Of a stretch of 64,000 bases of DNA, positions 33,089-41,687 are shown piece by piece. Where the stretch lies: positions 186,001-250,000 of the forward strand of contig DATGMD010000044.1 of the NCBI GenBank assembly GCA_035293805.1. The letters are read 5' to 3'. The stretch comes from JAJPHF01 sp035293805. Lineage in GTDB: Bacteria; Chloroflexota; UBA6077; JAJPHF01. Below the pieces are notes generated by a model that was not told where the DNA came from, searched no databases, and saw only the letters and a program-made list of their open reading frames with translations. Position numbers and translations under genes: made by a program. The number at the start of each line of letters is the position of its first letter. Positions within the stretch are counted from its first letter, which is position 1.

Positions 33089-34150
33089 CTATCGCGCCGC
33101 GGCGGCCTGGGCCTCGCCCGCGCGCCGGACGCCTGCTTCGGCGAGCTGGTAGAAGCGAAGCGCGTTGTCGTGCAGCATCTTGCGCTTCACCTCGTCCGTC
33201 ATGTCCGTGCGCTCGCGGACCGACTTGACCGTGTGCGGCCAGTCGCCATCCCAGTGCGGGTAGTCGGACGAGTAGAGCAGCGTGTCCTCCAGGCCCCAGC
33301 GGACGCCATCCGGGATCGTCTTCTCCTCGCACTCCACGCCGAAGTAGCACAGCCCGCTCTTGATGTACTCGCTGGGGAGCTTGGTGAGGTAAGGGGCCTC
33401 GGCCGCGCCGCGCTTCTCGACTTCCTCGTCCATGCGGTCCATCCAGTACGGCACCCAGCCGACCCCGCCCTCGAGGAACGCCAGGCGCAGCTTTGGGAAG
33501 CGCTCCCAAACGCCGCCGACGATGACGCTGGTGAGCGAGATCATCTGCTCGACCGGGTGGCCGATGGTGTGCACGGTGATGAAGTTGTGGAAGCGCTGGT
33601 CGGTCAGCTCGCCGTGGACGCTCTTGTGGTGGAACGCCAGGCCGACGTCTAGCCGCGCGGCCTCCGCGTAGAGCGGGTCCCAGTAGCGATGGCCCCAGTC
33701 GGGGCGCAGAGGGATGTGGGTGGGCAGCATGGCCGCTACTGCGCCCAGCTCGGTGACGGCGCGGCGCAGCTCGGCCACGGCGCCGTCCAGGTCCTGCGGT
33801 GCCACCAGCGCGACCATCTTCAGGCGCTCGGGGTCCGCCTGGCAGAACTCGTGCAGCCAAGTGTTGTAGGCCGACGCGAGCGCCGTGGCGTAGTGCTCCT
33901 CGGCGATAAGGCCGATGCCCAGCCCGGCCGTGGGATACATGACCATGACGTCGATCCCGTCCTGGTCCATCGCCGCGACCTGCTCCTGCGGGCTCGCCGG
34001 CTTCTGGCCGAGCGTGTCCTGGATCTGCCGGTCCCAAGCGTCGGCGGTCGTCAGGTTCCGCCGCTTGCCGAGCGGTCCCATCAGCTTGGCGATGGCCGGC
34101 ATCGCCTCGCGCACGTGCCCGTCGCCGTCGATTACGCTGTAGCTCGCCAT
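33089..34150 (-). CDS. amidohydrolase family 2 (ACMSD-like) protein
   Basis: A 353-residue TIM-barrel metal hydrolase or decarboxylase of the COG2159 group. Visible are the N-terminal VIDGDGHVRE metal-site strand (D-x-H form common in this group), LAFHHKS, TVHTIGHPVEQM and the C-terminal SSDYPHWDGDWP with the expected Asp. Members decarboxylate or hydrolyse aromatic acids (2-amino-3-carboxymuconate semialdehyde, gamma-resorcylate). It is cytoplasmic. It has its own TTGACA-N17-CATACT promoter. The exact substrate is unknown. Confidence 0.8.
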   Translation of the reverse strand: MASYSVIDGDGHVREAMPAIAKLMGPLGKRRNLTTADAWDRQIQDTLGQKPASPQEQVAAMDQDGIDVMVMYPTAGLGIGLIAEEHYATALASAYNTWLHEFCQADPERLKMVALVAPQDLDGAVAELRRAVTELGAVAAMLPTHIPLRPDWGHRYWDPLYAEAARLDVGLAFHHKSVHGELTDQRFHNFITVHTIGHPVEQMISLTSVIVGGVWERFPKLRLAFLEGGVGWVPYWMDRMDEEVEKRGAAEAPYLTKLPSEYIKSGLCYFGVECEEKTIPDGVRWGLEDTLLYSSDYPHWDGDWPHTVKSVRERTDMTDEVKRKMLHDNALRFYQLAEAGVRRAGEAQAAAAR

Positions 34151-34194
34151 CTCGCTCCTGCCTCCCCCCGTATGTCCTCGGCGTCCGTGCCGGC

Positions 34195-34223
34195 AGTATG
34201 CCGCGCCGCCGGAGCGCTGTCAA
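34195..34223 (-). promoter_or_regulatory. promoter of the 33089 amidohydrolase gene
   Basis: On the minus strand, TTGACA (34218-34223), a 17-base spacer and CATACT (34195-34200), 45 bases before the start codon. Confidence 0.75.
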
Positions 34224-34244
34224 CGTCGCGCCGCCCCGGCACGC

Positions 34245-34871
34245 TCACCAAATCTCGCGCAGGTCGAGCACGAAGCCGGGCAGCACCGGATCGCCCGCCA
34301 GCGTCATGGGGTTGTCAAGCTCCTCGACGGACGCCGCCGGCCGATAGACGTACACACGGCGCGCTGGCGGATAGAGCAGCCAGCCGAGCCTCAGGCCGTT
34401 CGCCAGGTACTCCACCATCTTGGCCCGCAGGGTGGACAGGCGATCGGAGGGCGACCACAGCTCCAGGGCGAAGTCGGGGCACAGCGGCAGGAACCGCTCT
34501 TGCTGCTCGGCGGGCACCTCCGCCAGCCGCTCTTTGAGCACCCAGGACGCGTCGGGTGAGCGCACCGCTCCGTTGGGCAGCCGGAAGCCAGCCGAGGAGT
34601 CAGCCACGACCCCCCTCCCGTCCTGCTTGGCCCAGTTCGCGAACTGCCGGGTGATCTCGGCGTTCCGAGCGCTGGGCTCCCATCCCGCTGGCGGCATGAT
34701 CAGCCATTCTCCTTCGGCCGTGCGCTCGATGCGCAGGTCGTCATTGAGCTGGCAAAACTCGAAGAACTGGTCCTCTGTAATGTCGAGCGCCGGCCGGATC
34801 CGCAGCACCAGTGGCCAGAGCGAGTCTTCCGCAGGCGACTGGGCCTTGCGCTTGTGAACCGCGATCGTCAT
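34245..34871 (-). CDS. Uma2-family (DUF820) nuclease-fold protein
   Basis: A 208-residue protein of the Uma2/DUF820 family, which has a PD-(D/E)XK nuclease fold. Conserved features: ERTAEGEWLIMPPAGWEPS, SPDASWVLKER, FALELWSPSDRLSTLRAKMVEYLANG (with the E...K pair) and the RRVYVYRP strand. These genes occur in many copies in Chloroflexota and cyanobacteria and their role is unknown. GGGAG precedes the ATG at 34871. It stands alone. Confidence 0.8.
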   Translation of the reverse strand: MTIAVHKRKAQSPAEDSLWPLVLRIRPALDITEDQFFEFCQLNDDLRIERTAEGEWLIMPPAGWEPSARNAEITRQFANWAKQDGRGVVADSSAGFRLPNGAVRSPDASWVLKERLAEVPAEQQERFLPLCPDFALELWSPSDRLSTLRAKMVEYLANGLRLGWLLYPPARRVYVYRPAASVEELDNPMTLAGDPVLPGFVLDLREIW

Positions 34872-34963
34872 GACGTACTCCCCGGTGCCTCGTCGAGGGC
34901 GGCAAGCATCGCCGCGCGAGGTCATTATCGCGCACTCCCGGGACCGATGCTGACCGCCTGCGG

Positions 34964-34992
34964 TTGACAGGCACGCGGCGGCGGCCGACACT
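34964..34992 (+). promoter_or_regulatory. promoter of the 35040 small gene
   Basis: A perfect TTGACA (34964-34969), a 17-base spacer and GACACT (34987-34992), 47 bases before the start codon. Confidence 0.65.
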
Positions 34993-35039
34993 GGAGGCAG
35001 AGCGGCCGGCGCCGAAGAGCGCCGCCGCGAGGAGCCAGC

Positions 35040-35330
35040 ATGGTCCCAGGCCAGCCCGAGCACTATGGCGACGTGATCCTCTTCCTGCAGCCGGGCGAGC
35101 GCGAGGGCGACCTGCCCACGCTGGGCCTCTGGGGCGAGCGGCACGCTGTGGAGATGCCCTACGGCACGCTGCAGACGGCGCTCTGCCGCCCGAGCGCGAT
35201 CGGCGTCGAGGGCTTCGACCACCTGTTCAGCGGCGACCCGCTGCCGATGGCACGGGGCATCCGCCCGGACGACGTCGAGCGGCTGCGCGCGGCGCTGCGC
35301 GCCTGGGCGGCCGGGCGGGACGCCGGTTAG
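35040..35330 (+). CDS. 96-residue hypothetical protein
   Basis: A small soluble protein beginning MVPGQPEHYGDVILFLQPGE. No signal, membrane helix or known motif is seen. The pattern of hydrophobic strands followed by a C-terminal helix (DDVERLRAALRAWAAG) suggests a compact alpha/beta domain. AGGAG lies 5 bases before the ATG and a good promoter lies upstream, so it is probably expressed. Its stop overlaps the end of the antisense SBP relic by 4 bases. Confidence 0.55.
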   Translation: MVPGQPEHYGDVILFLQPGEREGDLPTLGLWGERHAVEMPYGTLQTALCRPSAIGVEGFDHLFSGDPLPMARGIRPDDVERLRAALRAWAAGRDAG

Positions 35331-35587
35331 GCCGCCGGCGCTGGCTGGGCCGCGGTGGCAGTAGGGGGAGAGGCCGGTCCGGTCCGCGCTGGCGCCGGCA
35401 CGCCGGACGGCGCCGCCCCAGTAGGCGCGCAGCTTCCGAGCATGAGTGCCACGAGCAGGACCAACCGGAGCGGGTGCCGGACTCCGTGACTGCGGTAGAC
35501 ATGGTGTACACCACGGATACTCACGGGTTCTCTTACCAGTAGTGTGGTATGCACGCCTGTGCGGATGCCGGCTTGGCGCGCATGCAC
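35327..35587 (-). pseudogene. relic of an SBP lipoprotein (signal peptide and linker only)
   Basis: The frame encodes HGVRHPLRLVLLVALMLGSC followed by an Ala/Pro/Thr-rich linker and a stop. That is the signal, lipobox and linker seen at the start of the other SBPs here, but the whole binding domain is missing. It is most simply the 5' stump of a deleted SBP gene. The start codon is uncertain. A short genuine lipoprotein is the alternative. Confidence 0.45.
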
Positions 35588-35652
35588 GGCCGGGCCGTCG
35601 CTCTCACCGTTCGGCGTAGAGTGCCACGGGCGCCCGGAACACGCGATTGCTG

Positions 35653-35681
35653 TTGACGACTGCCGCGCGCCCCGCTACGCT
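35653..35681 (+). promoter_or_regulatory. promoter of the 35701 Rieske gene
   Basis: TTGACG (35653-35658), a 17-base spacer and TACGCT (35676-35681). The start codon lies only 20 bases after the -10, with GGAGG (35691-35695) between, so the leader is very short. Confidence 0.75.
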
Positions 35682-35700
35682 GCCCCCACAGGAGGCACAC

Positions 35701-36885
35701 ATGTTGTCGAAGGAAGAGAATGAGCTGCTGACGCGCGTGGGGCCAGGCACGCCCTGCGGCGCGCTCTTGCGGCGTTACTGGCAGCCCATCGGCCCAGCGG
35801 CCGAGCTAACGCCCGAGCAGCCGATCAAGCGGGTCGAGCTGCTGGGCGAGAAGCTGGTCGCCTTTCGCCTGCCCGACGGCCAGTACGGCCTCACGGCTGA
35901 GCACTGCGCCCATCGCGGCGTGTCGCTGCGCTACGGCTTCGTCGAGGCCGATGGGATCCGCTGCGCCTACCACGGCTGGAAGTTCGCGCCGAACGGGCGC
36001 TGTCTGGAACAGCCCTTCGAGCCCGCGGGCAGCACGTATAAAGACCGCGTCTGCCAGCGCGCCTACCGCATCCAGAAGTTCTGCGGGCTCCTGTGGGCGT
36101 ACCTCGGCCCCGAGCCGGCGCCGCTCATTCCGCGCTGGGACGTGCTCGTGCTGCCCGGCGCGCGCCGCATCGACGTACACCCGGTGCTGGAGGCCAACTG
36201 GCTGGCGCCCATGGAGAACTCCATGGACACCACCCACACCTACTACCTGCACGCGATCATGCTGCAGAAGCGCGGCCTGCCGGGCGGCGAGTACTACGCG
36301 CGGCCGATCGAGGACTACGGCTTCGAGCCGTGCGAGTGGGGGCTGATCAAGCGGCGCACCTACGGCGGGCCGCACCCCGAGGTCGAGCGCGGCCACCCGG
36401 TGCTCTTCCCGAACGCGCTGCGCGTGCCGTCGCGCGTGGGGCCAGCGATCCACTGGCGGGTGCCGCTGAACGACACGCAGACGCTCATCATCGAGATGAA
36501 CTGGCAGCCGAGCGGCGAGCCGGAGCCGCTGGACGACCCGCCGGACCCCGCGGTGTCCTACCTGCCGTCGCTGCTCACGCCGGATGGCGACTTCGACCTG
36601 ACGAGCTTCCCGGGCCAGGACAAGATGGCCTACGAAACCTCCGGGCCGATCTTCGACCGCTCCGAGGAGCACCTGGGCGTGTCCGACCGCGGCATCATCC
36701 TGTACCGCAAGCTGCTGCGCGAGCAGATCGCGCGGGTGCAGCGCGGCGAGGAGCCGCTGGCGCTCGTGCGCGACCCGGCGCGGAACCGCGTGATCCGCTT
36801 CGAGACCTCGCGCGGGCCGGCGCCCGACGAGTGGGCGCTGCGCCAGCGCGGCATGCTGGCCGATCAGCCGGCGGCCACGCGATGA
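35701..36885 (+). CDS. Rieske non-haem iron oxygenase, alpha subunit (copy A)
   Basis: A 394-residue ring-hydroxylating oxygenase of the phthalate/vanillate-demethylase class. The Rieske [2Fe-2S] ligands are C69, H71 (CAHRG) and C88, H91 (CAYHGW). The mononuclear iron site is ENSMDTTHTYYLH, with H179 and H184 of the D-x2-H-x4-H motif. Such single-component alpha subunits add O2 to aromatic rings or demethylate them with electrons from a reductase, which is not in the window. AGGAGG precedes the ATG. It overlaps the next SBP gene by 4 bases. Its closest local relative is copy F (50682). Confidence 0.88.
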   Translation: MLSKEENELLTRVGPGTPCGALLRRYWQPIGPAAELTPEQPIKRVELLGEKLVAFRLPDGQYGLTAEHCAHRGVSLRYGFVEADGIRCAYHGWKFAPNGRCLEQPFEPAGSTYKDRVCQRAYRIQKFCGLLWAYLGPEPAPLIPRWDVLVLPGARRIDVHPVLEANWLAPMENSMDTTHTYYLHAIMLQKRGLPGGEYYARPIEDYGFEPCEWGLIKRRTYGGPHPEVERGHPVLFPNALRVPSRVGPAIHWRVPLNDTQTLIIEMNWQPSGEPEPLDDPPDPAVSYLPSLLTPDGDFDLTSFPGQDKMAYETSGPIFDRSEEHLGVSDRGIILYRKLLREQIARVQRGEEPLALVRDPARNRVIRFETSRGPAPDEWALRQRGMLADQPAATR

Positions 36886-38057
36886 GCCGGGAGATGGGCG
36901 GCCAGCCCGCGCCCGGCAGCCTCCAGCCTGACGGACGGGGGATGGCGAGGCCTCGATCTGTCCTCGTCGTGGGCGCCACGCTGGCGCTTCTCGCACTTGC
37001 GAGCTGCGCGCCGACCACCGCGGCGCCGGGCAGCGCCCTCCCGGGCGGCGCTCCCGCGGCAGCGCCCGGCGCCGGCGCTGCCCCAGCCGTCGCTCCCAGC
37101 GCCGGCGCTGCCGCCTCGCCCTCGGCATCCGGCGAGCCACCCCTCAAGATAACCGTCGTCTGGACGGCGCCAGGCAGCGGGCAGACGGGGCTGTACGTCG
37201 CGCAGGAGGCCGGGCTGTGGCGCGATCAGGGCCTCGACGTGGACCTGCGCCACATCGCCGGCACCTCGGTGGTGATCAGCGCGATGATGGCCGGCGAGGT
37301 ACAGCTCGCGACGCCCGACCCGGCGTCGCTGGTCCAGGCGAATCTGGGCGGCGCCGACCTCATCATGATCGCGGGGTTGAGCAACACCCTGCCGTTCTCG
37401 ATCATCAGCCAGCCGAGCATTCAGACGCCCGACGCCCTGCGGGGCAAGAGCATGGGCATCTCGCGCTTTGGCGCCTCGACGCACACGGCCGCCCGCGTGG
37501 CGCTGCGCCAGTGGGGCTTGTCGCCCGACAGCGACGTGGTCTGGCGCCAGCTGGGCGACATGCCGAGCATCCTGGCGGCGCTCGAAAGCGGCCAGATCGA
37601 CGCGGGCGCGATCTCGCCCCCGACGAGCACGCGCGCCAAGCAGGCGGGCCTTAACGAGCTGATCGACCTCGGCAAGACGGGGCCGGAATTCCCGACTTCG
37701 GCCATCGGCGGTCCGCGGGGCTGGATCGAGAGCAATCAGGAGGCGGTGCGCCGCTTCATTCGCGGCTACGCGCTCGCGGTGCGGCGCTTCAAGGCCGACA
37801 AGCCGTACACGCTGGAGGTCTACCGCAAGTACCTGGAGACGGACGACCCGGGCCTCCTGGACGAGGTGTACACCCTGGCGACCGACACCGTGTCGACGGT
37901 GCCGTACGTGAGCGCGGACGGCTACGCGCGGCTCATCGAGGAGCTGAGCATCGACACGCCGGCCGTCCGCGAGCACGACCCGAGCGCCTGGCTGGACATG
38001 CACTTCGTCCGGGAGGTGGAGGCCAGCGGCTTCTTTGCACAAGGCGCCGCCCGGTGA
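36882..38057 (+). CDS. ABC-type solute-binding lipoprotein (NMT1-like), fused operonically to Rieske A
   Basis: A 391-residue protein. It starts on the Rieske stop codon (ATGA), so the two are translated together; a second Met at 36942 may be the true signal start. The signal ends at LASC, with a long Ala/Pro/Gly linker to residue about 85. The binding fold has KITVVWTAPGSGQTGLYVAQEAGLWRDQGLDVDL, GEVQLATPDPASLVQANLGG and LRGKSMGISRFGASTHTAARVAL. The ligand is unknown; coupling to an oxygenase suggests an aromatic compound. Confidence 0.8.
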   Translation: MSREMGGQPAPGSLQPDGRGMARPRSVLVVGATLALLALASCAPTTAAPGSALPGGAPAAAPGAGAAPAVAPSAGAAASPSASGEPPLKITVVWTAPGSGQTGLYVAQEAGLWRDQGLDVDLRHIAGTSVVISAMMAGEVQLATPDPASLVQANLGGADLIMIAGLSNTLPFSIISQPSIQTPDALRGKSMGISRFGASTHTAARVALRQWGLSPDSDVVWRQLGDMPSILAALESGQIDAGAISPPTSTRAKQAGLNELIDLGKTGPEFPTSAIGGPRGWIESNQEAVRRFIRGYALAVRRFKADKPYTLEVYRKYLETDDPGLLDEVYTLATDTVSTVPYVSADGYARLIEELSIDTPAVREHDPSAWLDMHFVREVEASGFFAQGAAR

Positions 38058-38150
38058 GTTAGCGCATTGCTACGGTCCGAGAGCGGGCGCGTCTGCGAGC
38101 ACGCGGGCGCGATGAATCGCACCCCGACACGCGTGGCGAGGAAGTGACCT

Positions 38151-39161
38151 ATGCCCCGGCTCGCAATGTCGTTCATCTCCAGCCTGAACGAGCGGACGGC
38201 GCCGCTGTTCGACGGCAGCGTCGAGCCCGAGGGCATCACGCTGCTGACCACGCGCTCGCCCGCCTCCGAGACGTTCTGGCGGCAGCTCAAGTACGCCGAG
38301 TTCGCCGTCGCCGAGATGTCGTTGTCCTCGTACCTGATCGCCCGCGAGCGCGGCGCCGACATGATCGCCATCCCCGTCTTCCCGACGCGCTGGTTCATGT
38401 GGGCCGAATTGCATTACCACGTCGACGCGGGCATCACGGGGCCGAGCGACCTGACGGGCAAGCGGGTCGGCCTGGAGGAGTACCAGCAGACGGCGGCGCT
38501 CTGGACGCGCGGCGTCCTCCAGCACGACTTCGGCGTGCCGCCGGAGCGCGTGCGCTGGTACGTCGAGCGCACGGACGCGCTGAGCCACGGCGGCGCGACG
38601 GGCTTCACGCCGCCGCCCGGCATCACGCTCGAGCGCGTGCCGCCTGACGAGAGCCTGCCCACCATGCTCGCCGCCCACGCCCTGGACGCCGCGCCGCTCT
38701 ACGGCGGCATCCGGCGCGAGGCGAACTTCATCGACCGCTCGACGCGGCTCGCGGGCCCGCTCGACCCGGCGAAGATTCGCCCGCTGTTCCCGGACCGCAT
38801 GGCGGAGGGCGCGCGCTTCCAGGCCGCCCACGGCTTCATCCCCGCGTCGCACACCTACGTCATTCGCGGCGACGTATACCGCGAACACCCCTGGGTGGCG
38901 CTGAACCTGTACCAGGCGCTCGTGCAGGCCAAGGAGCTAGCCCACGGGAGGCTGGAGGCGAGCCTGCCGGCGGCGCTGGTCTTCGGCCGCGAGTACTGGG
39001 CACAGACACGCCGCCTGTTCGGCGACGACCCGTACCCTTATGGCTTCCACGCGAACGCGCCGATGCTGCGCGCGCTGGTCGACTACTCGCACGAGCAGGG
39101 GCTCATCCAGCAGCGGCCCGCGCTCACGGACCTCTTCGCCCCGAGCACGCTCGAGCTGTAG
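38151..39161 (+). CDS. 4,5-dihydroxyphthalate decarboxylase-like (Pht5) SBP-fold protein
   Basis: A 336-residue protein without a signal peptide. It has the type II periplasmic-binding fold seen in proteins annotated as 4,5-dihydroxyphthalate decarboxylase: LNERTAPLFDGSVEPEGITLL, AEMSLSSYLIARERGADMIAIPVFPTRWF, DLTGKRVGLEEYQQTAALWTRGVLQHDFGV. Pht5 makes protocatechuate from 4,5-dihydroxyphthalate, but many homologues are only binding-protein-like. GAGGAAGTG precedes the ATG. It lies between an SBP and a Rieske gene on the same strand, which fits a phthalate-type pathway ending in LigAB (57120). Confidence 0.75.
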   Translation: MPRLAMSFISSLNERTAPLFDGSVEPEGITLLTTRSPASETFWRQLKYAEFAVAEMSLSSYLIARERGADMIAIPVFPTRWFMWAELHYHVDAGITGPSDLTGKRVGLEEYQQTAALWTRGVLQHDFGVPPERVRWYVERTDALSHGGATGFTPPPGITLERVPPDESLPTMLAAHALDAAPLYGGIRREANFIDRSTRLAGPLDPAKIRPLFPDRMAEGARFQAAHGFIPASHTYVIRGDVYREHPWVALNLYQALVQAKELAHGRLEASLPAALVFGREYWAQTRRLFGDDPYPYGFHANAPMLRALVDYSHEQGLIQQRPALTDLFAPSTLEL

Positions 39162-39217
39162 TAGGGTATGAGGGATAAGGAAAGGCGGGGGCGCGTGCCC
39201 GTCCCCGGGGAGCCGCC

Positions 39218-40477
39218 ATGCTGAAGGCCGAAGAGAACGAGCTACTGACGCGGACGGGGCCGGGCACGCCGATGGGCGCCTTGTTCCGCCGCTACTGGCT
39301 GCCGGTGCTGCTCGCGGAGGAGCTGCCGGAGCCCGATGGCGAGCCAAAAGCCGTCCGCCTGCTCGGGGAAGACCTGGTGGCCTTCCGCGACACGCGCGGC
39401 CAGGTGGGGCTGCTCGGGGCGCACTGCGCCCACCGCGGCGCTCCGCTGGCCTACGGGCGGAACGAGGAGTGCGGCCTGCGCTGCCTGTACCATGGCTGGA
39501 AGTACGACGTGGCGGGCCGCGTCGTGGACATGCCGAACGTGGCGGCGGGCAGCACCTATGCCGAGCGCGTGCGCCACACCGCGTATCCCACGCGCGAAGT
39601 GGCCGGCGTGGTGTGGGCGTACCTCGGCCCGCCCGAGCAGGAGCCGCCGTTCCGGGCCTGGGAGTGGACGCACGCCCCGGCCGAGCGGCTGGGCGTCTAC
39701 AAGATCCTGGAGTCGTGCAACTGGGCGCAGGGCATCGAGGGCACGATCGACACCACGCACACCGATTTCCTGCACTCGGCCGACGTGCGCGGGCGCCCGC
39801 GCGACCACGCGCCAATCTTAGAAACGCAGGACACGGCCTATGGCTTCCGCTACGCCGCCATCCGCCAGCCCGACACGGACGCCGACCGCACGCAGTACGT
39901 GCGGGTGAGCGTGTTCGCGCTGCCCTGCTTCGCCATGTTCCCGCCGCTGCGCGGGCGGGGCGTGCGCGGCATGGACGCGAGCGACGAGGTGATCGTGCAG
40001 CAGGCGTTCGTGCCGATCGACGACGAGCATACCTGGTTCTACAGCTTCGCCTACAGTCGCCGCGGGCCGCTGCCGGCCTACTGGCGCAACTACCCCCGCG
40101 AGTTCGGGCTTCAGGGCAACGTCGGGGTGCCGGCGGGCAACCGCGCCAACAAGCACCTGCAGGACTACGCGGCGCTGAAGACGGAGAGCTGGTCGGGCAT
40201 CCAGGGGGTGAACTGCCAGGACTTCGCGATGGCCGAGGGGATGGGGCCGATCCTCGACCGCACCCGCGAGCACCTGGTGCCCGCCGACACGGCAGTGATT
40301 ACCTTCCGGCGGCTGATGCTGCAGCAGGCGCGGGCGCTCGCGGCCGGCGCGACGCCGCGGGGTCTGGGCGCCGACGTGCCGTGGGAGCGGCTCGCCAGCG
40401 ACGAGCGGACCATCCCGCGCGAGCAGCCCTGGCAGGCGGTTGGCGCCTTCGCCGGCGAGCCGGTGCCCACCGCTTGA
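39218..40477 (+). CDS. Rieske non-haem iron oxygenase, alpha subunit (copy B)
   Basis: A 419-residue oxygenase with Rieske ligands C70, H72 (CAHRG), C89 and H92 (CLYHGW), and mononuclear iron motif GTIDTTHTDFLH (H181, H186). The C-terminal catalytic domain extends to about residue 370, with the family segment MGPILDRTREHLVPADTAVITFRRLML. It resembles phthalate 4,5-dioxygenase oxygenase components, which suits the Pht5-like gene 56 bases upstream. It is the last gene of the 35701-40477 run. GGGGAG precedes the ATG. Confidence 0.87.
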   Translation: MLKAEENELLTRTGPGTPMGALFRRYWLPVLLAEELPEPDGEPKAVRLLGEDLVAFRDTRGQVGLLGAHCAHRGAPLAYGRNEECGLRCLYHGWKYDVAGRVVDMPNVAAGSTYAERVRHTAYPTREVAGVVWAYLGPPEQEPPFRAWEWTHAPAERLGVYKILESCNWAQGIEGTIDTTHTDFLHSADVRGRPRDHAPILETQDTAYGFRYAAIRQPDTDADRTQYVRVSVFALPCFAMFPPLRGRGVRGMDASDEVIVQQAFVPIDDEHTWFYSFAYSRRGPLPAYWRNYPREFGLQGNVGVPAGNRANKHLQDYAALKTESWSGIQGVNCQDFAMAEGMGPILDRTREHLVPADTAVITFRRLMLQQARALAAGATPRGLGADVPWERLASDERTIPREQPWQAVGAFAGEPVPTA

Positions 40478-40492
40478 CGCGGCCCCTTCCGG

Positions 40493-41620
40493 TTAGCGCG
40501 CGCCGATCTGGCGGACGGCGCCTTCGGCGAACTGCGGGTCGATGAAGCGGCTTAGGTCAGGCACCGGGCCGGTCAGCGCGCCCTCGCGCTGGAAGAACTC
40601 GGCCTGCTGGCGGAGGCGCGCCGCGTCGATGCGCCCGTTGAGGTCCATGAACTCCGGGCTGGCCGTCTCCCACACCCGCGGGTCCTTCAGCGACAGGCGC
40701 TCGCTCAGCACGGCGATCGCGGCGTCGCGGTCTTGGCCCTCGTGGAACGCCGCCCAGTAGTCGCGGGCGCCCTGCAGGTAGGCGATCATCCAGCGCGTCG
40801 CCACGTCGGGCCGTTGCGCGAACTCCGGCGAGTACACGACGAGCGAGAGGTACGCCCCCGGAATCACCGCCCCACCCGGGTAGAGCACGCGCGCGACGTT
40901 CTGGAATTCGGCCTGCGTGACCTGCGGCTCGGTGAGGGTCGCCGCGTCGAGGCTGCGGCCGCCGAGAGCCGCCAGCACGTCGGCGAGCGAGAGATAGCTG
41001 AGGTTGATGTCGGCGCGGTTGGCGGCGTCCTTCTCGACGGCCGCGACGAATAGCTCGTCGCCCACGTTGCCGGCCGCGCCGCCCACGGCGAAGCTCCGAC
41101 CGCGGAGGTCGGCCATCGAACGCACCGTGTCGGCCAGGTCAGCGCGCACGACGATCGAGAGCGTGCGGTCCGTGGGATCGCCCAGGTGCGCCCAGTCGGC
41201 CACCAGCCGCAGGTCGACGCCGCGGTTGAAGGCATTGAACATCGCGGCGTTCGGCGAGGAGGTGCCCACGTCGATCTGGTTGGTGGCGATCGCCTGGATG
41301 ACCTCAGCGCCCGTGCCGGTGCTGACCGGCTCGACGTCGATGCCCTGGCGGTCGAAATAGCCGCGCGCCAGGCCCAGCTCGAACGGCGCCTGGTCGGGCC
41401 GCCCCTGGAGCGCCATCTTCACGGTGACGCGCGCCGGTGGCGCCGTGGCGGCCGCCGCGGCCGCGGCGGCGGGCGACGGGGCCACGGCGGCCGGCGCGCT
41501 GGTCGGCGCGAGCGGGCTGCTCGACGGCTTCGCGCTCGGCGCGGCAGCCGGCGCGCAAGCCGTGCCGAGCGTGGTGAGCGCCGCGCAGAGTAACGCGCTC
41601 AGGCAGAACGGGTGGCGCAC
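40493..41620 (-). CDS. ABC-type solute-binding lipoprotein (NMT1-like)
   Basis: A 375-residue protein. The signal ends at a GTAC lipobox, followed by an Ala/Pro/Ser linker. The fold begins at VTVKMALQGRPDQAPFELGLARGYFDRQGIDVEPV; NQIDVGTSSPNAAMFNAFNRGVDLRLVA and LRGRSFAVGGAAGNVGDELF follow. It starts at GTG 41620 with GAGGAGG upstream. It is convergent with Rieske B, 15 bases apart, so the pair is not co-transcribed. It shares its layout with the SBPs at 26069, 55456 and 62480. Confidence 0.8.
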   Translation of the reverse strand: MRHPFCLSALLCAALTTLGTACAPAAAPSAKPSSSPLAPTSAPAAVAPSPAAAAAAAATAPPARVTVKMALQGRPDQAPFELGLARGYFDRQGIDVEPVSTGTGAEVIQAIATNQIDVGTSSPNAAMFNAFNRGVDLRLVADWAHLGDPTDRTLSIVVRADLADTVRSMADLRGRSFAVGGAAGNVGDELFVAAVEKDAANRADINLSYLSLADVLAALGGRSLDAATLTEPQVTQAEFQNVARVLYPGGAVIPGAYLSLVVYSPEFAQRPDVATRWMIAYLQGARDYWAAFHEGQDRDAAIAVLSERLSLKDPRVWETASPEFMDLNGRIDAARLRQQAEFFQREGALTGPVPDLSRFIDPQFAEGAVRQIGAR

Positions 41621-41687
41621 AGGGACCTCCTCAGAGCAGGTTGGAGCAGCGCCAACGGGGCACCCGGCGTTCTAAGTAGATCTGGCG

